DNA of 64,000 nt from Parietaria judaica (Eukaryota; Streptophyta; Magnoliopsida; Rosales; Urticaceae): NCBI GenBank assembly GCA_954871525.1, contig OX940864.1, forward strand, positions 2,350,001 through 2,414,000, read 5' to 3'. Under the pieces are notes generated by a model, which was not told the DNA's origin, ran no database searches, and was given only the letters and a program-made list of their open reading frames with translations. Positions 13,101 to 24,487 of this stretch are shown here, one piece after another (the first letter of the stretch is position 1; each line of letters opens with the position of its first letter). Position numbers and translations under genes: made by a program.

Positions 13101-16100
13101 GATGATAGAGAAATTCTAAACAAGATTATCGATTCTTTAACATCTATTGCCAACTTGGACGGGAAAGGCGCTTCTATGAAGAAAGATTCAGATAGGATCG
13201 AGCTAGTAGTTGGAGAAGTGAAGGAGAACGGCGTTAAAGAGGAATATGGCACAGCGAGGAAAACTAGCGTTCTTATTCTCGGAGCGGGGCGGGTTTGTCA
13301 ACCGGCCGCTGAGTTATTGGCATCAATTGGAAGCGATTCATCTCGTCGATGGCATGAATCGAGTTTGGAAGATGATCTTGAAGGGCTAAACGACGTGCAC
13401 GTTATTGTTGCGTCTCTTTATATGAAAGAGGCTGAAGAGGTATGAAGGACTCTTGTATTGCTATTTGTTAATGCATCTATGTTGATATATTTCAATGCAA
13501 AGAGTAATATATTTTTCTTTTATTATTGTTTTATATCAGTTTGCCTCTGAACTTGAAAAGTGTATCAGTTTACCCTCTTTCTATTAAATATATGATAGTT
13601 TTTTAATTTTAAGGATAAAATCGTCATTTTATCATTCGGTCATGCTAACTACAAAAGTTCATCAATACTATACAAAATGACAATTTTGTCCTCAAATTTT
13701 AATGAAATCCGTAAGATATTTAACAGGAATGGGTAAAATGGTGGCGTTTACAAAAAAATTTAAGGGATCAAGCTGCAAAAATGGGACAAATTTGACGGGA
13801 CAACTGATAATTACTCGATATATAATTCCATATGAAGTTTACGTTTTTCACTAAATCATAAATGATATATATAAGTTTGTATAAGTACTTTTCTGATATC
13901 GAAGATTGTTTTGCAGATTATTGAAGGCATTCCAAATGCAACCGCAGTTCAGCTTGACGTGAAGGATCATGCTAGTCTTCGGTCATACGTTTCCCAGGTA
14001 CTGATTTCTTCAAAGTATAAAGTCGAGATTTTTTATTTGCAATTTTTTTCTTTAATAATGTGAACTGCAGAGCATGAATCTCCAGTTAATGTGCAGGTTG
14101 AAGTTGTTATAAGTTTACTGCCTGCAAGTTTCCACCTCCCTGTAGCAAACGCATGCATCGAGGTTATTTTTTAATTAAATAAAAAAAATTAGACTCGCTT
14201 TTGATAAATTTCTGTACTTAATCTCAGTCTCTTTGCTGATCCGGTTCAGCTCAAAAAGCATCTCGTGACCGCTAGCTACGTGGACAAGTCCTTGTCAATG
14301 CTAGACGAAGAGGCTAAGAACGCCGGCATTGCGATTATCGGCGAAATGGGCTTGGACCCCGGGATTGGTAATTGCTTGATGATATTTATCGCGATTTCTT
14401 TTAATTATTATTATCACTTAAATTAAAAGAATTAGATTAAAGGTATAGAAATCGGATGTGCAGATCACATGATAGCGATGAAAATGATCGATGGAGTTCA
14501 TGCTCGTAACGGAATCATAAGGTCGTTTAAGTCTTACTGTTGCGGACTCCCATCTCCGGCAGCTGCAAACAATCCCTTGGCTTACAAGTTTAGGTAATGG
14601 CAACTTTATAAAAGTATAAGGGCATTACTGTCAATTACTCTTTTTTATTATTAGTCAAGGTTACTAACTTAATTACAAATTTTTTGTCAGTTGGAGTCCT
14701 GCGGGTGCAATTCGAGCTGGACGTAATCCCGCCACCTATAGGTCTCACGGAGAAACCGTCCATGTCAACGGTAATCTTCTATGAAGGGTTGAATTCATAG
14801 GAAATTTATTTTTATTTCTTCATAATTACTAATGTAATGTATTTGTATGCAAATTATGTTATTTGTATGCAGGGGAGGATCTTTATGATTCAGCCGTGAG
14901 GCTTCGAATTCCCGATCTTCCGGCTTTTGCATTAGAATGCCTCCCCAACCGTGACTCTTTAGTATACGGAAAGTTGTACAAAATATCTGATGAAGCGTCG
15001 GACATATTTCGCGGAACCCTTCGCTATGAAGGCAAGATATAATTTTTATTTTATTATTTTTAATTATTTGGTTCTCTAGTCCAACCTTATTATTATTTTT
15101 TTCCTAAGTACTAAAAGAGGTAGTTGATTTCTGGTTTTCGGAATGGACCAAAATCAATTCCTATAAATAGGATTTTTCCGGTTTTCGATTGCGATTTTTC
15201 TGGCCCCGTAGTGAAAAGTTATGTTTTTTTTTTTTTTTAATTACCATTTATTAGGCTTTGGCGAGATCATGGGAACACTAGCGAGAATCGGTCTTTTCAA
15301 CACCGATCCTCATCCCCTTCTCGAGAATGGAAGCAAATCATATCTCGGAACATTCTTGCTTGAACTTCTCAAGATCGAAGGAGACGATCTCAGCGGTCTC
15401 TTGAAAGGAGAGGACGACATTGCCGAGAGGATCATCAAGCTCGGATATAGTAAAGATCGGGGAGCAGCGGTGAAGGCTGCAAAGGCTATTGTGTAAGTTT
15501 CTTGCCACATTATGCCTTCGTAACATTTTTTTGGTATTAATCGAGTAATCAGTATTGCTTTTTGTTGATTAGATTCTTGGGACTTCACGAGGAAGCCGAA
15601 ATCCCCGTCTCTTGCCAAAGCGCGTTTGACGTTTCTTGTTGGCGCATGGAAGAGCGTTTGGCCTACTCTGGCACAGAGCAGGTAATTTCAAATTTTTTCT
15701 AACCGTTCCCTCTTTAAACTTGTAATCTTGACATAATCGACATTTTCCTGTCGATTTTTTAGTCGATTATCACGTAAAATGACAATTTTGCCACTAAACA
15801 ATAGCATGTGCATTGTACACGACTCAAAATGTGATGGATACCGTCAATAATTTCACGAATGTTACGACAATTTATAAGATCTGAGGGGAAATTGCGACAA
15901 GAAGACGAGTTCAATGTGTGATATTCTAATGTGTAAAGACATAAAGTTGTTCCGGTTCTTATACTAGATTGCACCGTGTTTTTTTGTTCAGGACATGGTT
16001 CTTCTGCGTCACGAAGTGGAAGCGTTTTTCCCGGAAGACCAACACGCAGAGAAGCTCACAGGCACTCTCGTGGAATTCGGCCAAGTGCAGAACGGTAAAA

Positions 16101-16777
16101 CCACCACCGCCATGGCTCTCACTGTCGGAATCCCTGCAGCCATTGGAGCGCTGGTACACTTTCACACTTGATTTTTTTTTCCTTTTTCGCATGCATTTTG
16201 AAAATATTCTTAATTATGATTAGAATCGGCTTAAGCTTGATCTTGTCGGGTTTTTAATCATTGCAGCTCATTCTGGAAAACAAGATAAAGAGCAGAGGGG
16301 TTTTGCGGCCTATCGAACCCGAAGTCTATGCTCCCGGTAACTCAAATATATGCTTGTTTGCTTCGACTTTATTCATTTGGGATACACAAAGTTTTTGCTG
16401 ATTCTCTTCCTTACTGAATTAAACAATTTCCGTCGTCATTTTCGTGGGACCACTTTACCTGCATAATATAACAACGGGTTTGAGTATTTTCAAAGTAAAC
16501 CCAGTTTAGGTACTGGGATTTTAGCCTTAAGAAATCGGTTTTTCAGGCCTTCCAAATCCCTGTCCCGGTCCTTGTTTCGGGAAAGGCTTTACTTTAAATT
16601 TGGGAACCTATCAGGACGGGTCGGAAAGAGCCAAAAATCGAGAGGGGACGGGGCCGAAATTGGGCTTCGGGCTGAAATTTTCACCCGTAGAGTAATTAAC
16701 TGAACTCGTTTTTTGGTGTCGCAGTGCTGGAAATCTTGCAAGCTTATGGAATAAAGGTGATGGAGAAGATCGAGTGA
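10164..16777 (+). CDS. LKR/SDH: Bifunctional lysine-ketoglutarate reductase / saccharopine dehydrogenase
   Basis: Catalyses the first two steps of lysine catabolism: lysine plus 2-oxoglutarate to saccharopine, then to aminoadipate semialdehyde and glutamate. I see 24 exons totalling 3165 nt (1054 aa; the Arabidopsis protein is about 1064). Exons: 10164-10412, 10497-10583, 10871-11000, 11102-11275, 11377-11459, 11608-11724, 11808-11883, 11981-12152, 12234-12330, 12421-12587, 12689-12746, 12849-12989, 13092-13439, 13917-13997, 14097-14162, 14250-14367, 14464-14593, 14691-14770, 14873-15031, 15255-15492, 15573-15681, 15992-16153, 16267-16336, 16725-16777. The LKR half shows GILSESVNKWERRVPLTP, HTHKAQKENMPLLDK and FVFTGSGN. 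The SDH half shows VLILGAGRVCQPAAELLASI, GEMGLDPGIDHM and GLPSPAAANNPLAYKFSWSP, then ends LQAYGIKVMEKIE. Intron 19 is a GC-AG intron. No frame break was found, so the gene looks functional. Confidence 0.95.
10617..10790. mobile_element. MITE-like inverted repeat in LKR/SDH intron 2
   Basis: The left end gcggcatatatacctaagtt (from 10618) and the right end aacttaggtatatttgccgc are inverted copies with one mismatch. The element, about 170 bp, fills much of the 287-nt intron. No clear target duplication was seen, so the boundaries are approximate. The ends resemble the GGCAAATATACC motif of the MITE at 2117. Confidence 0.6.
13535..13822. mobile_element. Possible MITE in LKR/SDH intron 13
   Basis: The intron interior starts tatcagtttgcc and ends near gggacaactgata, a short imperfect inverted repeat. 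It makes this intron (477 nt) longer than its neighbours. The inverted repeat is short and no target duplication was confirmed. Confidence 0.3.
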
Positions 16778-17200
16778 CGCTCAAACTATTATATATCTTA
16801 TTATATATGATCTTATCTATATAAATAACTGGGGTTCAAAATATCCTCTATTTTATGTTGTGTAGTATATGTTCCTATATATACATGCGTGCGTGTATAC
16901 ATATAGATATGATATAACAATAATTACTATTAATAATTAATTACAGAATTGTAACATGACATCTCATTATTTACATTTCCCCAAATATTTGATCCATCAT
17001 CCTCCAAAATGGCTGAAAATAAGTTTATTTGTCCAAAATCAGAAACATCTATTGAAAAAAATTTCCATGCCCTAAAAAATGGCAATGTGAGAGGAGGAAA
17101 ACCCAGAAATACCCTTCTTGCTTAAAAGAGGAACAGATGAAAAATAAATAAAAAAACCTTGATGGGCACCTTCAGAATCCTGCGATGTCTCTTTATATAA
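16778..17200. other. Intergenic space between convergent genes
   Basis: About 420 bp separate the LKR/SDH stop from the stop of the minus-strand HAD gene. It must hold both 3' UTRs. No other gene was seen. Confidence 0.6.
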
Positions 17201-19155
17201 CTAATGGAGAACCAGTGTGTTCAACTGTTGCTCAACTTCTTCCCAGTTATGGACTTTGGTCACAAGCGGGTGTTTGTTAATGGAATCGGCCTTGCACCAC
17301 GGATACGAATTCTCGTAATCGAAAAGAAGAACGTGGATCCCGACTTCTGCGCATTCGATGGCGTATCTCGGGTTATCATCGATCAACACTTTTGCTCCTA
17401 AAGACCTGTTAAGTTAAGGCGGGTTCATTAAGCTAGGCCATGAAGGAAGAAGAATCCATAAATATTACAAAAGTTAGAGCTATCAAATTATGCAATGCGA
17501 GATATAACAAAATATCCAGTTTTTTCTGCAATTCCGGCTTCAAGGGCACGTACGTAAAAAAACAAGATTGAGTAAATGGGTACTGGTTATGATTATGTTG
17601 AAACATGTTTAAATCGTTCTTTGTTTTTGTTGCTTTTAATACATGGAAAAAGTTTTTTTCTGCTATGTAAATATAGCAAGTGTTGTTTCGTTACTAAGGT
17701 ATTCCTCCAGAAGCGCAGAGCCATACGACACGTGAATACTTAATCTTTGGAAAATATTGAAAGGAAAAAAAAGGACCATGGAGAAGAGAGAAAAAAAGCT
17801 AGTTGAAACTTACCTGCATATATCTGACTTAGGTCTTGAGACCCCATCAAGAGCAAAGTGGTTGCCAAAGTGAATCTCCTTAAACAATCCGGGAAAGTGC
17901 GTCTCAATCCACTCAACTGTGTGGTCTTTAATGGCGTTTTGCCTAGACCTATTGTATTGGCACATATAAGCGACTGAGTTAATTTAAAACAAAGTAAGAG
18001 CATGGAAAAACCGAAGAAGCGTCAATAGCAACGTACGTTACAACGGAGAGGTTAAAGAATTTTGAGAGCTTATGAAGAGCCATCTGAGCACCAGGGATAG
18101 GATGTATCCCTCGCTTGAAGTACGAGGACTTGAAGAACTCGTGAACACGAATATCGGCTGTGATGGAAATTTACATTTTATGAACCATATTCTTAAAATA
18201 TAACAAGACTATAAGCTACAAAGAAAACTTAACACTGGGTTGACCATAAGCTCAGATTATTTCCATATATCAAGAGATTTCTCAAAGGGCAAAGATAAAA
18301 GAAGTACCATCATCACGGGAACAGTTCCATATCTGTAACAGAAAACACAGATTGCATTAATATATCCATGATCTGATAAACATAGTACCAAGCAAAGTTG
18401 CTAAATCTATTGAGAAGCCACTGAAAGTGTGAGAAAAACTAGTCAGCTTGGAGCAGGAATTACCCTGAAGAACTCGTACACATGGTACTCTGAGACAGAA
18501 TGGTTCAGAGAGTATCGATCTGCGATAAACCGGTTCAGAGCTGACACGAAGTTCCCCAAAACTGCTTATCAGCAAACCAGAAAGCAACGTATTATGTGTT
18601 AGCAAAAGAAGAATCTAAGCTCAACAAAGTTCCAAGCTCGTAACCATGGCCGACAATGGTTAACGTTCAAATTAAATACACACAGATAGCCACCATGGAA
18701 GTACCTTCGTCTACGTCGACGGCAACGACCACCTTATCTCGGGGCAAAGCATGGTTAGGATACCCGAGCAAGTCCCCACGCCGGTACGCCGGCTCGCAGT
18801 CGTTCGGAGCCAAGCTCCGAGCATCGGCCCTTACATCTTGCAGAGGCGAAATCCTCTCCAAATCCAAATCACGGACGAACCGCGCCTTCCGGCTGTCGAA
18901 TCCACAGCCACTCTCACTGTGCAGCGACCGCCGCCGAAGCCGAGGCCGATCGCCGCCGAGGCAGCCTCCGATCGGGAACCGAAAACCGCACGGAACCGCG
19001 GATTGCGCAGAGCAGAACGGAGAGGACGAAACGAGCGTCGCCGGAGCCATTCCGGCCATGTCCTCCGCCGAGCTCCGACGAGCGTCGCAGCCGGAAATGC
19101 GATTAACGTTGGAGAGGAATCGCAGACCGGCTCGCCTCTTCGCCGCCACCAACAT
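17201..19155 (-). CDS. HAD-superfamily phosphatase/nucleotidase-like protein, plant-specific, probably organelle-targeted
   Basis: Six exons on the minus strand: 18705-19155, 18464-18561, 18308-18332, 18037-18157, 17814-17948, 17201-17405. Phases agree and the total is 1035 nt (344 aa). The C-terminal two-thirds has HAD motif I (VAVDVDEVLGNF, the Asp-x-Asp nucleophile pair) and a late motif VLIDDNPRYA carrying the Mg-binding acidic pair. Between them are FKRGIHPIPGAQMALHKLS and VTSRQNAIKDHTVEWIETHF. Resemblance is to plant proteins annotated as 5'(3')-deoxyribonucleotidase-like HAD proteins; the substrate cannot be read from sequence. The first 130 or so residues are rich in Arg, Ser and Ala, fitting a plastid or mitochondrial transit peptide (inference). 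A 25-nt micro-exon (18308-18332) is notable. The ATG at 19155 is the first long-frame ATG; a 6-codon upstream ORF precedes it. Confidence 0.85.
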
Positions 19156-19170
19156 CACGCAAGCTCCGAC

Positions 19171-19191
19171 TCATTTCTTCTGGATCGCCAT
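19171..19191 (-). other. Short upstream ORF of the HAD gene
   Basis: ATG at 19191 opens a frame of six residues (MAIQKK) that stops at 19171, 16 nt before the main ATG at 19155. If it lies in the transcript leader it could lower translation of the main frame. The transcription start is not known. Confidence 0.4.
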
Positions 19192-19319
19192 TACCGAAAC
19201 ACCTCGATCTCCACCATCTCTGAGACGATTACAGCGATCGATCGAAACCCTAGATTGCACCGATTGAACGAAGCTTTGATTCAGAGAGAGGGAGAGAGAA
19301 ACGAGGTTGAATCGGGATG

Positions 19320-19682
19320 ATTCCGAATATCCAACTATGAATTCAAGAAATAAAAAGTAATCATTTTTTAAATATCACTATAATTTAGGACTTTTAGGAC
19401 AAATATTATTTATTTCCGACATATTTGAAATATTAGCGGTATAAGTACCTTAAAATCGTAAAAATGTAACCGCGACGCATTCTCAAAATGTTAATTGCAT
19501 TGATATAAATATCTAATTACATGTAAGCTAATATTTAATTTTTCTCGTTATATTCTGATTACAAATTTTACAGCTTGTATGGATACAAACAATAAATCGG
19601 AACTATGTAGGAGCAAAAGCACAAAATTAAAAGTTTTATTTAATCATTATTTTATAACATGAATGGTGGCGAAAAAGATAAA
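19320..19682. other. Gene-free DNA upstream of the HAD gene
   Basis: AT-rich, with no recognisable promoter element beyond general composition and no gene. Confidence 0.45.
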
Positions 19683-19691
19683 TATATATAA

Positions 19692-20130
19692 GGGTAAACT
19701 CAAGCTAAAGTATCAAATGTTTGATCGGCTGCCGATTATGTACTCAATATTTATTTTCGACGGTCAATGTACTCAAATTTTATTCCGTTAGAAAAAGTAA
19801 TGCCAATCGTTTTCGTCAGAAAAAGTCATTAAATATATTAAAATATATTAAAATTTGCTCGAGATAAATATTTTGCATTATACTAATGTCTAATTTTACG
19901 TTATCTTTACAACCATGGGTCGTGCATAAAATTTGGACAAAAAATGAGTGAGTTATGCCAAAAAAAAAAATTGTACATATAGAGGAGGAATCACTCGTTG
20001 ACGGTCAAGTGACGAAAAACACGATAAAATATAACAGAATAAAATTTAGGTACATTAACCGTCGAAAATAAACATTGAATACATAATCCGCAACCGATCA
20101 AACATTGAGTACTTTAGCCGCAGTTTACCC
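19692..20130. mobile_element. Mutator-like MITE, short relative of the 21794-22784 palindrome
   Basis: A 439-bp element. It starts GGGTAAACTCAAGCTAAAGT and ends with the inverse (ttagccgcagtttaccc). Flanks tatatataa (19683-19691) and tatataaaa (20131-20139) match at 8 of 9 bases. Its interior (tggacaaaaaatgagtgagttatgcc, aaaatttgctcga) is shared with the longer palindromic element, so both belong to one family. Confidence 0.8.
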
Positions 20131-20304
20131 TATATAAAATGAAAGGCAACTATTTTTTTTTTCTTTTAATTTTGGCACCGCCACTTTCAGCCGCTCACTT
20201 CCTCGTTTAAATCTTTAATTGATTTTCTATCTCTTTTTTTTTTAAGTATTTTAATTTTCTTTTTAATAAGCGAAATAAGTGTCAATCATGTTTTTATTTA
20301 TTTA

Positions 20305-20835
20305 GGGTTAATCCCAGTATTAATACTTTCAAAAAATGAACTAATAAATTCTAATTCTTTTGCCCAGACAAAGTTCCAATTGTTTAGTTTTGTGTCCTTA
20401 TTGGTACCTCCGTCAAAATTTTCATCCTCCACCGTTAATCATTCCACCGTTACAAAATTTTATTCTCATTTTTGGGGAAAATAAGCCATCGGAAAGTTGG
20501 TCAATCAAATACAAGAGTGGGATATGTACTTTAGCGAGAGCAAAATTGCTTTTAAATTCAACTCTGAAAACGACATAATCCATGGTTCGGAATTTTCACG
20601 AAAGTGAAATGAGGAGACAAAATCACAGAATTAGAACTTTTTTCGGGTTAAAAAAAGAATTGGAATACAAAACTAAAATTTTAACGTGACATGAGTAACG
20701 ATGGAGTACGGAAGTGTTGGCAGAGGTACCAATAGGGATACAAAATCAAAGAATTAGAACTTTGTCCGGGTAAAAAAAATTGAAACTTACTGGTCCATTA
20801 TTTGAAAATATTAGTACTTTTGCCGGGATTAACCC
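20305..20835. mobile_element. Mutator-like MITE with long TIRs
   Basis: A 531-bp element beginning GGGTTAATCCCAGTATTAAT and ending in the imperfect inverse (aatattagtacttttgccgggattaaccc). Flanks are atttattta and ttttattta (8 of 9). Low-complexity flanks make the target duplication weak evidence on its own, but the long TIR supports the call. Confidence 0.7.
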
Positions 20836-21377
20836 TTTTATTTATTTATTTCATTATAATTTCAAAGTTCGAGACATTGAGTTCTGGTCCACTGAATATA
20901 ATCTTGAATTAAAATGGTGTCATTATTCAAAGAAAGGATTGAAAAGGACCCACACTCAAAGTTCCGAGATTCTATCAACTTTTGGGGTTCGTTTGGGCCT
21001 TGGGACGGTAGACATAAAGAAATACTTGGGCTCTAAATTTAGGGGTGAAATCGGCTCAAAACCCCGACTTTTTCAATACCCAAAAATTAGAATTGGACTT
21101 AGGGTATTGATCGGAACAGAAACTGGTTCGTAAAATGTGGGTACTCTAATTGCAACTTTTCATCAAAAAGCGTTGATTATGAAGTCTAATTTGACGGAGA
21201 CGCGACATAGAGTACTCGAATTGATTTAAAGTTTTATTAACAAAGAGTATTTTCATATGTATTTTGGACTTGTGATTTGTTATAGACACACTTGGTATTC
21301 GATTTTTTGTTTTTTAAGTGCAAGATAGTGAAGCAAAGAGCTTAGAGATCGAGTGAGTACACTCTATATTGGTTTTC
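20836..21377. other. Gene-free DNA with decayed repeat
   Basis: A G+C-richer patch at about 20990-21130 (ggggttcgtttgggcc, ggtgaaatcggctc, gatcggaacagaaactgg) looks like decayed retroelement or other dispersed repeat. No gene was identified. Confidence 0.4.
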
Positions 21378-21519
21378 CGATTTGATTATAGCTAAAAAAA
21401 ATTACAAGCAATTAGTGAATGTACTTCCCATGTTGTTATTAGACTATTATAATATTTAATATCACTTTATATATATATATATATATATTTTCGATTCCCG
21501 GAACAGGAGTTAGACGGTC
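21378..21519. repeat. Duplicate C: fragment of the glucanase 3' flank and last exon
   Basis: Matches 39601-39700 (cgatttgattata, then acattattagactattataat-like text and a TA tract). It then jumps to gattcccggaac-ggagttagacg, which matches coding sequence of the glucanase last exon at 39898-39923. About 200 bp between the two matches is missing here. Direction relative to the window is the same in both copies. Confidence 0.65.
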
Positions 21520-21529
21520 CGGAGTTCCT

Positions 21530-23290
21530 TGATATATGTTCCAAAATCCAATCATAGATATAAACCAATCAAAAGATGCGTTTTGGGCAAGAGTGGAATT
21601 TGAGTATCACAAATCCGAGATTTTTAATCATCAACAACGACCAAGAAGATCTTTACAAACTCGAATGTCGACAATTCTTTCCGTAGTTTCCAAACTGCGG
21701 GGATGTGTTAACCAGATTGAAAATAAGAATCCCAACGGTGCTTCAGAGCAAGTTATTTATTATAAGTATATTATGTGTATATATATATTTATAGGGTAAA
21801 CTGCGGCTAATGTACCCAATGTTTGATCTTCTGCGGATTATGTACCCAATGTTTATTTTCGGCGGCTAATGTACCCAATGTTTGATCCGTTAGATATTTT
21901 CGTGTTTTCCGTCACTTAGCCGTTAGAGAGTTATCTTCCTCTATATGTACACTTTTCGTATTTTTGACATAACTCACTCATTTTTTGTCCAAATTTTATG
22001 CACGACCTATGGTTGGAAAGATAAGAGATAGATCTACAAATTTGGTGCTTTAAGTTTTGTAAAATCAATTTTATAAAAATACAAAATTTCAAATACAACG
22101 TAAAACTGGACATTAGTTTAATGCAAAATATTTGTTTCGAGCAAATTTTAATATACTTAATGACTTTTTATGATGAAATGTAAAACTAAAAAGTTGTAGA
22201 TAAACTTTTTATCTTTCCAACAGGTGTTTATTTATAAATTTTGGACAAAAAATGAGTGAGTTATGCCAAAAATATGAAAGATTATTTCGCATCACATCTT
22301 TCATATTTTTGGCATAACTCACTCATTTTTTGTCTAAAATTTATAAATAAACACCCGTTGGAAAGATAAAAAGTTTATCTACAACTTTTTAGTTTTACGT
22401 TTCATCATAAGAAGTCATTAAGTATATTAAAATTTGCTCGAAACAAATATTTTACATTAAACTAATGTCCAGTTTTACGTTGTATTTGAAATTTCGTATT
22501 TTTCTAAAACTGATTTTACAAAACTTAAAACACTAAACTTGTAGATCAATCTCTTATCTTTCCAACCATAGGTTGTGCATAAAATTTGGACAAAAAATGA
22601 GTGAGTTATGTCAAAAATACGAAAAGTGTGCATATAGAGGAGGACAACTCTCTAACGGTCAAGTGACGGAAAATACAAAAATATCTAACGGATCAAACAT
22701 TGGGTACATTAGCCGCCGAAAATAAACATTAGGTACATAATCCGCAGAAGATCAAACATTGGGTACATTAGCCACTGTTTACCCATATTTATATATACTT
22801 ACTCTTTCTTTTATATGTTTATTTTACGAACTAACATATTCAAATATTTCTCTTGTAAATATTTACTCAGTTAAACCAAGCGAAGATGTTATTAGCACAA
22901 GATGTCAAATACAAGAAAGGATTCAAATTCAACCACGTGTGGCCTATCCTTAAAGGTATTGAGAAACTTTCAAATAAAAACACTAATACACCCAAACATT
23001 CCAAGAAGAAGGTCGTAATTTTACGTCATCGCCATCCCCTGGTATGAATTCAAATGATCAAAATATGAATGATGAAGAAGCCACTTTTAAATTATCTCCA
23101 AAGACCTATGGGTGTGGAAAAAGCAAAAAAAAAAAAAACAACATTCCGAGGAACAATTTAAAAAATGATGGAGCAAAATGATAAACTCATCAAAGTTAGT
23201 ACTAAAGGCACTTCTGAAAGAAATGAAATTGAAAGGCACTTTTGTATGATATATATTGTTAACCTTATATATATCATACATGTAACATGA
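21530..23290 (+). pseudogene. Degraded SANT/Myb-like gene (Harbinger ORF1 / 'glutathione S-transferase T3-like' type), split by a palindromic transposon
   Basis: Left piece (21536-21760) reads PIIDINQSKDAFWARVEFEY and RSLQTRMSTILSVVSKLRGC, the pattern of plant SANT/Myb-like trihelix proteins related to PIF/Harbinger ORF1 and often annotated 'GST T3-like'. The right piece after the insertion has LLAQDVKYKKGFKFNHVWPI (from about 22886), then in other frames MGVEKAKKKK and EEQFKKMMEQNDKLIKV (about 23108-23200), as expected for the C-terminal half of this family. The pieces need different frames, and the 991-bp element at 21794-22784 sits between them, so it is a relic. No cognate transposase was seen. 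The family call comes from remembered motif patterns. Confidence 0.65.
21794..22784. mobile_element. 991-bp palindromic (foldback) Mutator-like element
   Basis: Two arms of about 490 bp are near-perfect reverse complements with a very short centre near 22275-22290. The ends are GGGTAAACTGCGGCTAATGT and its inverse. A perfect 9-bp target duplication, atatttata, flanks it at 21785-21793 and 22785-22793. It encodes no protein. A transcript through it would fold into one long hairpin. The perfect target duplication and good arm match suggest a fairly young insertion or ongoing arm homogenisation. Confidence 0.9.
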
Positions 23291-24160
23291 GCTCTGAGAA
23301 ATATGAGCCATATATATATATATATATGTGGTATCGTGCATGGAAAAGGAAATCTAGCATGTACAAAATTGAGAAATGGATGGTCAATAAATGAATAATT
23401 GGTGAGAGCAGTCTCTCAATTTTTTCACGCGGATCCCATTTGCCCCTCACTTTTCATTTGAGTGTACAATATCTCCATTGAAGTAACTATACAATTGATA
23501 ATAGAATACATTTTATTTTGTCAATAAAAAAGTTGCTAACATTATTAAAAGTATCAGTTTTTTTGTGATACTTTGCTATGAACGACATTGATTTTGGAGT
23601 TATATATTTAAAATATTAAAACGACACTTTGCACATGTCGTTCTCCTATAAGACACCTTTTACAAATGAAAATTCTGATAACGAAATACTAATTTATCCA
23701 TAAAATTTGTGTAATAATCATCAGGACATGAGAAATATAACTCAAATGTTTGAGGAAGAACGTTAACAGTAACACTCTAGTCTTGAGTCTCAAATTCTAA
23801 TTGATAGTTAAGGTGTTGAAATAAAACTGCTTAATATTATAATACAATAATAATAAGTTTGAATAAATTAATAAGTTAAAACCAAACATAATAGAATAGC
23901 GTTCGAATTCAAATTTCGTGTTGCTCTTCCTTCTGCAATATTAAAATACAGAAAATTAGAGAAACAAAACAAAAAAGTATTTATATACGGGAGGGAGAAA
24001 GAAAGGCTTACTAGCTTTATACGTAAACGGAGCTTCGAGTTCATCTCATTGCTTCTGTTTTGGTTTTTAGATTTGTATATCTACAATCATATTATTTACT
24101 TTTTGAATTAAACTAGTAATAAATAAGTTGATGATGAGAGACTTGAAAAGCAAGCAATAC
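23291..24160. other. Gene-poor stretch 3' of the GARP fragment
   Basis: AT-rich. A possible further minus-strand exon of the GARP-like gene near 23990-24060 could not be read convincingly. Nothing else was supported. Confidence 0.35.
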
Positions 24161-24485
24161 CTTGAGATGGATTGCGATACTCTGTCGGGTTAAATCTTCC
24201 CTTCCCATTATCTTCAGAACTTTCAGGATTTTCGTAGGAGTAGCATCTGCAGAATAAATAAATAAATAAAACAAACAGCTAGTTAATGAGACTTGATAAT
24301 ATTTTCATAGCCTGAAAAGAGGTCGGTCTCATACTCCTATATCCGATAAGCTTTACGGCGTCGACGAACTGCGCGTGGAGTTTCGCGGTCCAAACAACCC
24401 GAGACTTTTTCTTCGGTACTGCATTATTGTTTTTCGGTAATTCGTTTTTTCTGCCAATTTCAAGGCGTGAGAGTCGTCCCGTTTA
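24161..24485 (-). pseudogene. GARP (Myb-like) DNA-binding domain fragment, type-B response-regulator-like
   Basis: Two minus-strand exons joined in phase: about 24335-24470 (open upstream to about 24480) and 24161-24246. The first reads VPKKKSRVVWTAKLHAQFVD then AVKLIGYR. The second reads ATPTKILKVLKIMGREDLTR then QSIAIHLK, with AG and GT signals at its ends. This is the GARP/B-motif helix pattern of type-B ARRs and related regulators (W..LH..FV.AV..LG...A.P.KIL..M....LTR..IA.HLQ). No receiver domain is seen upstream, because the homologous sequence stops where duplicate B begins (24488). A convincing downstream exon is also missing. I read it as a truncated relic; an active small gene is not excluded. 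Confidence 0.65.
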
Positions 24486-24487
24486 TC

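Noticed and set aside
18656..19320. Two long plus-strand open frames over the HAD gene first exon
   Set aside because: They are antisense shadows of a G+C-rich transit-peptide exon whose minus-strand frame splices into a conserved protein.
21536..21799. Stand-alone small protein at 21536-21799
   Set aside because: It is one piece of a longer SANT/Myb-like relic that resumes after the palindromic insertion; the last residues come from intron or TA-rich DNA.
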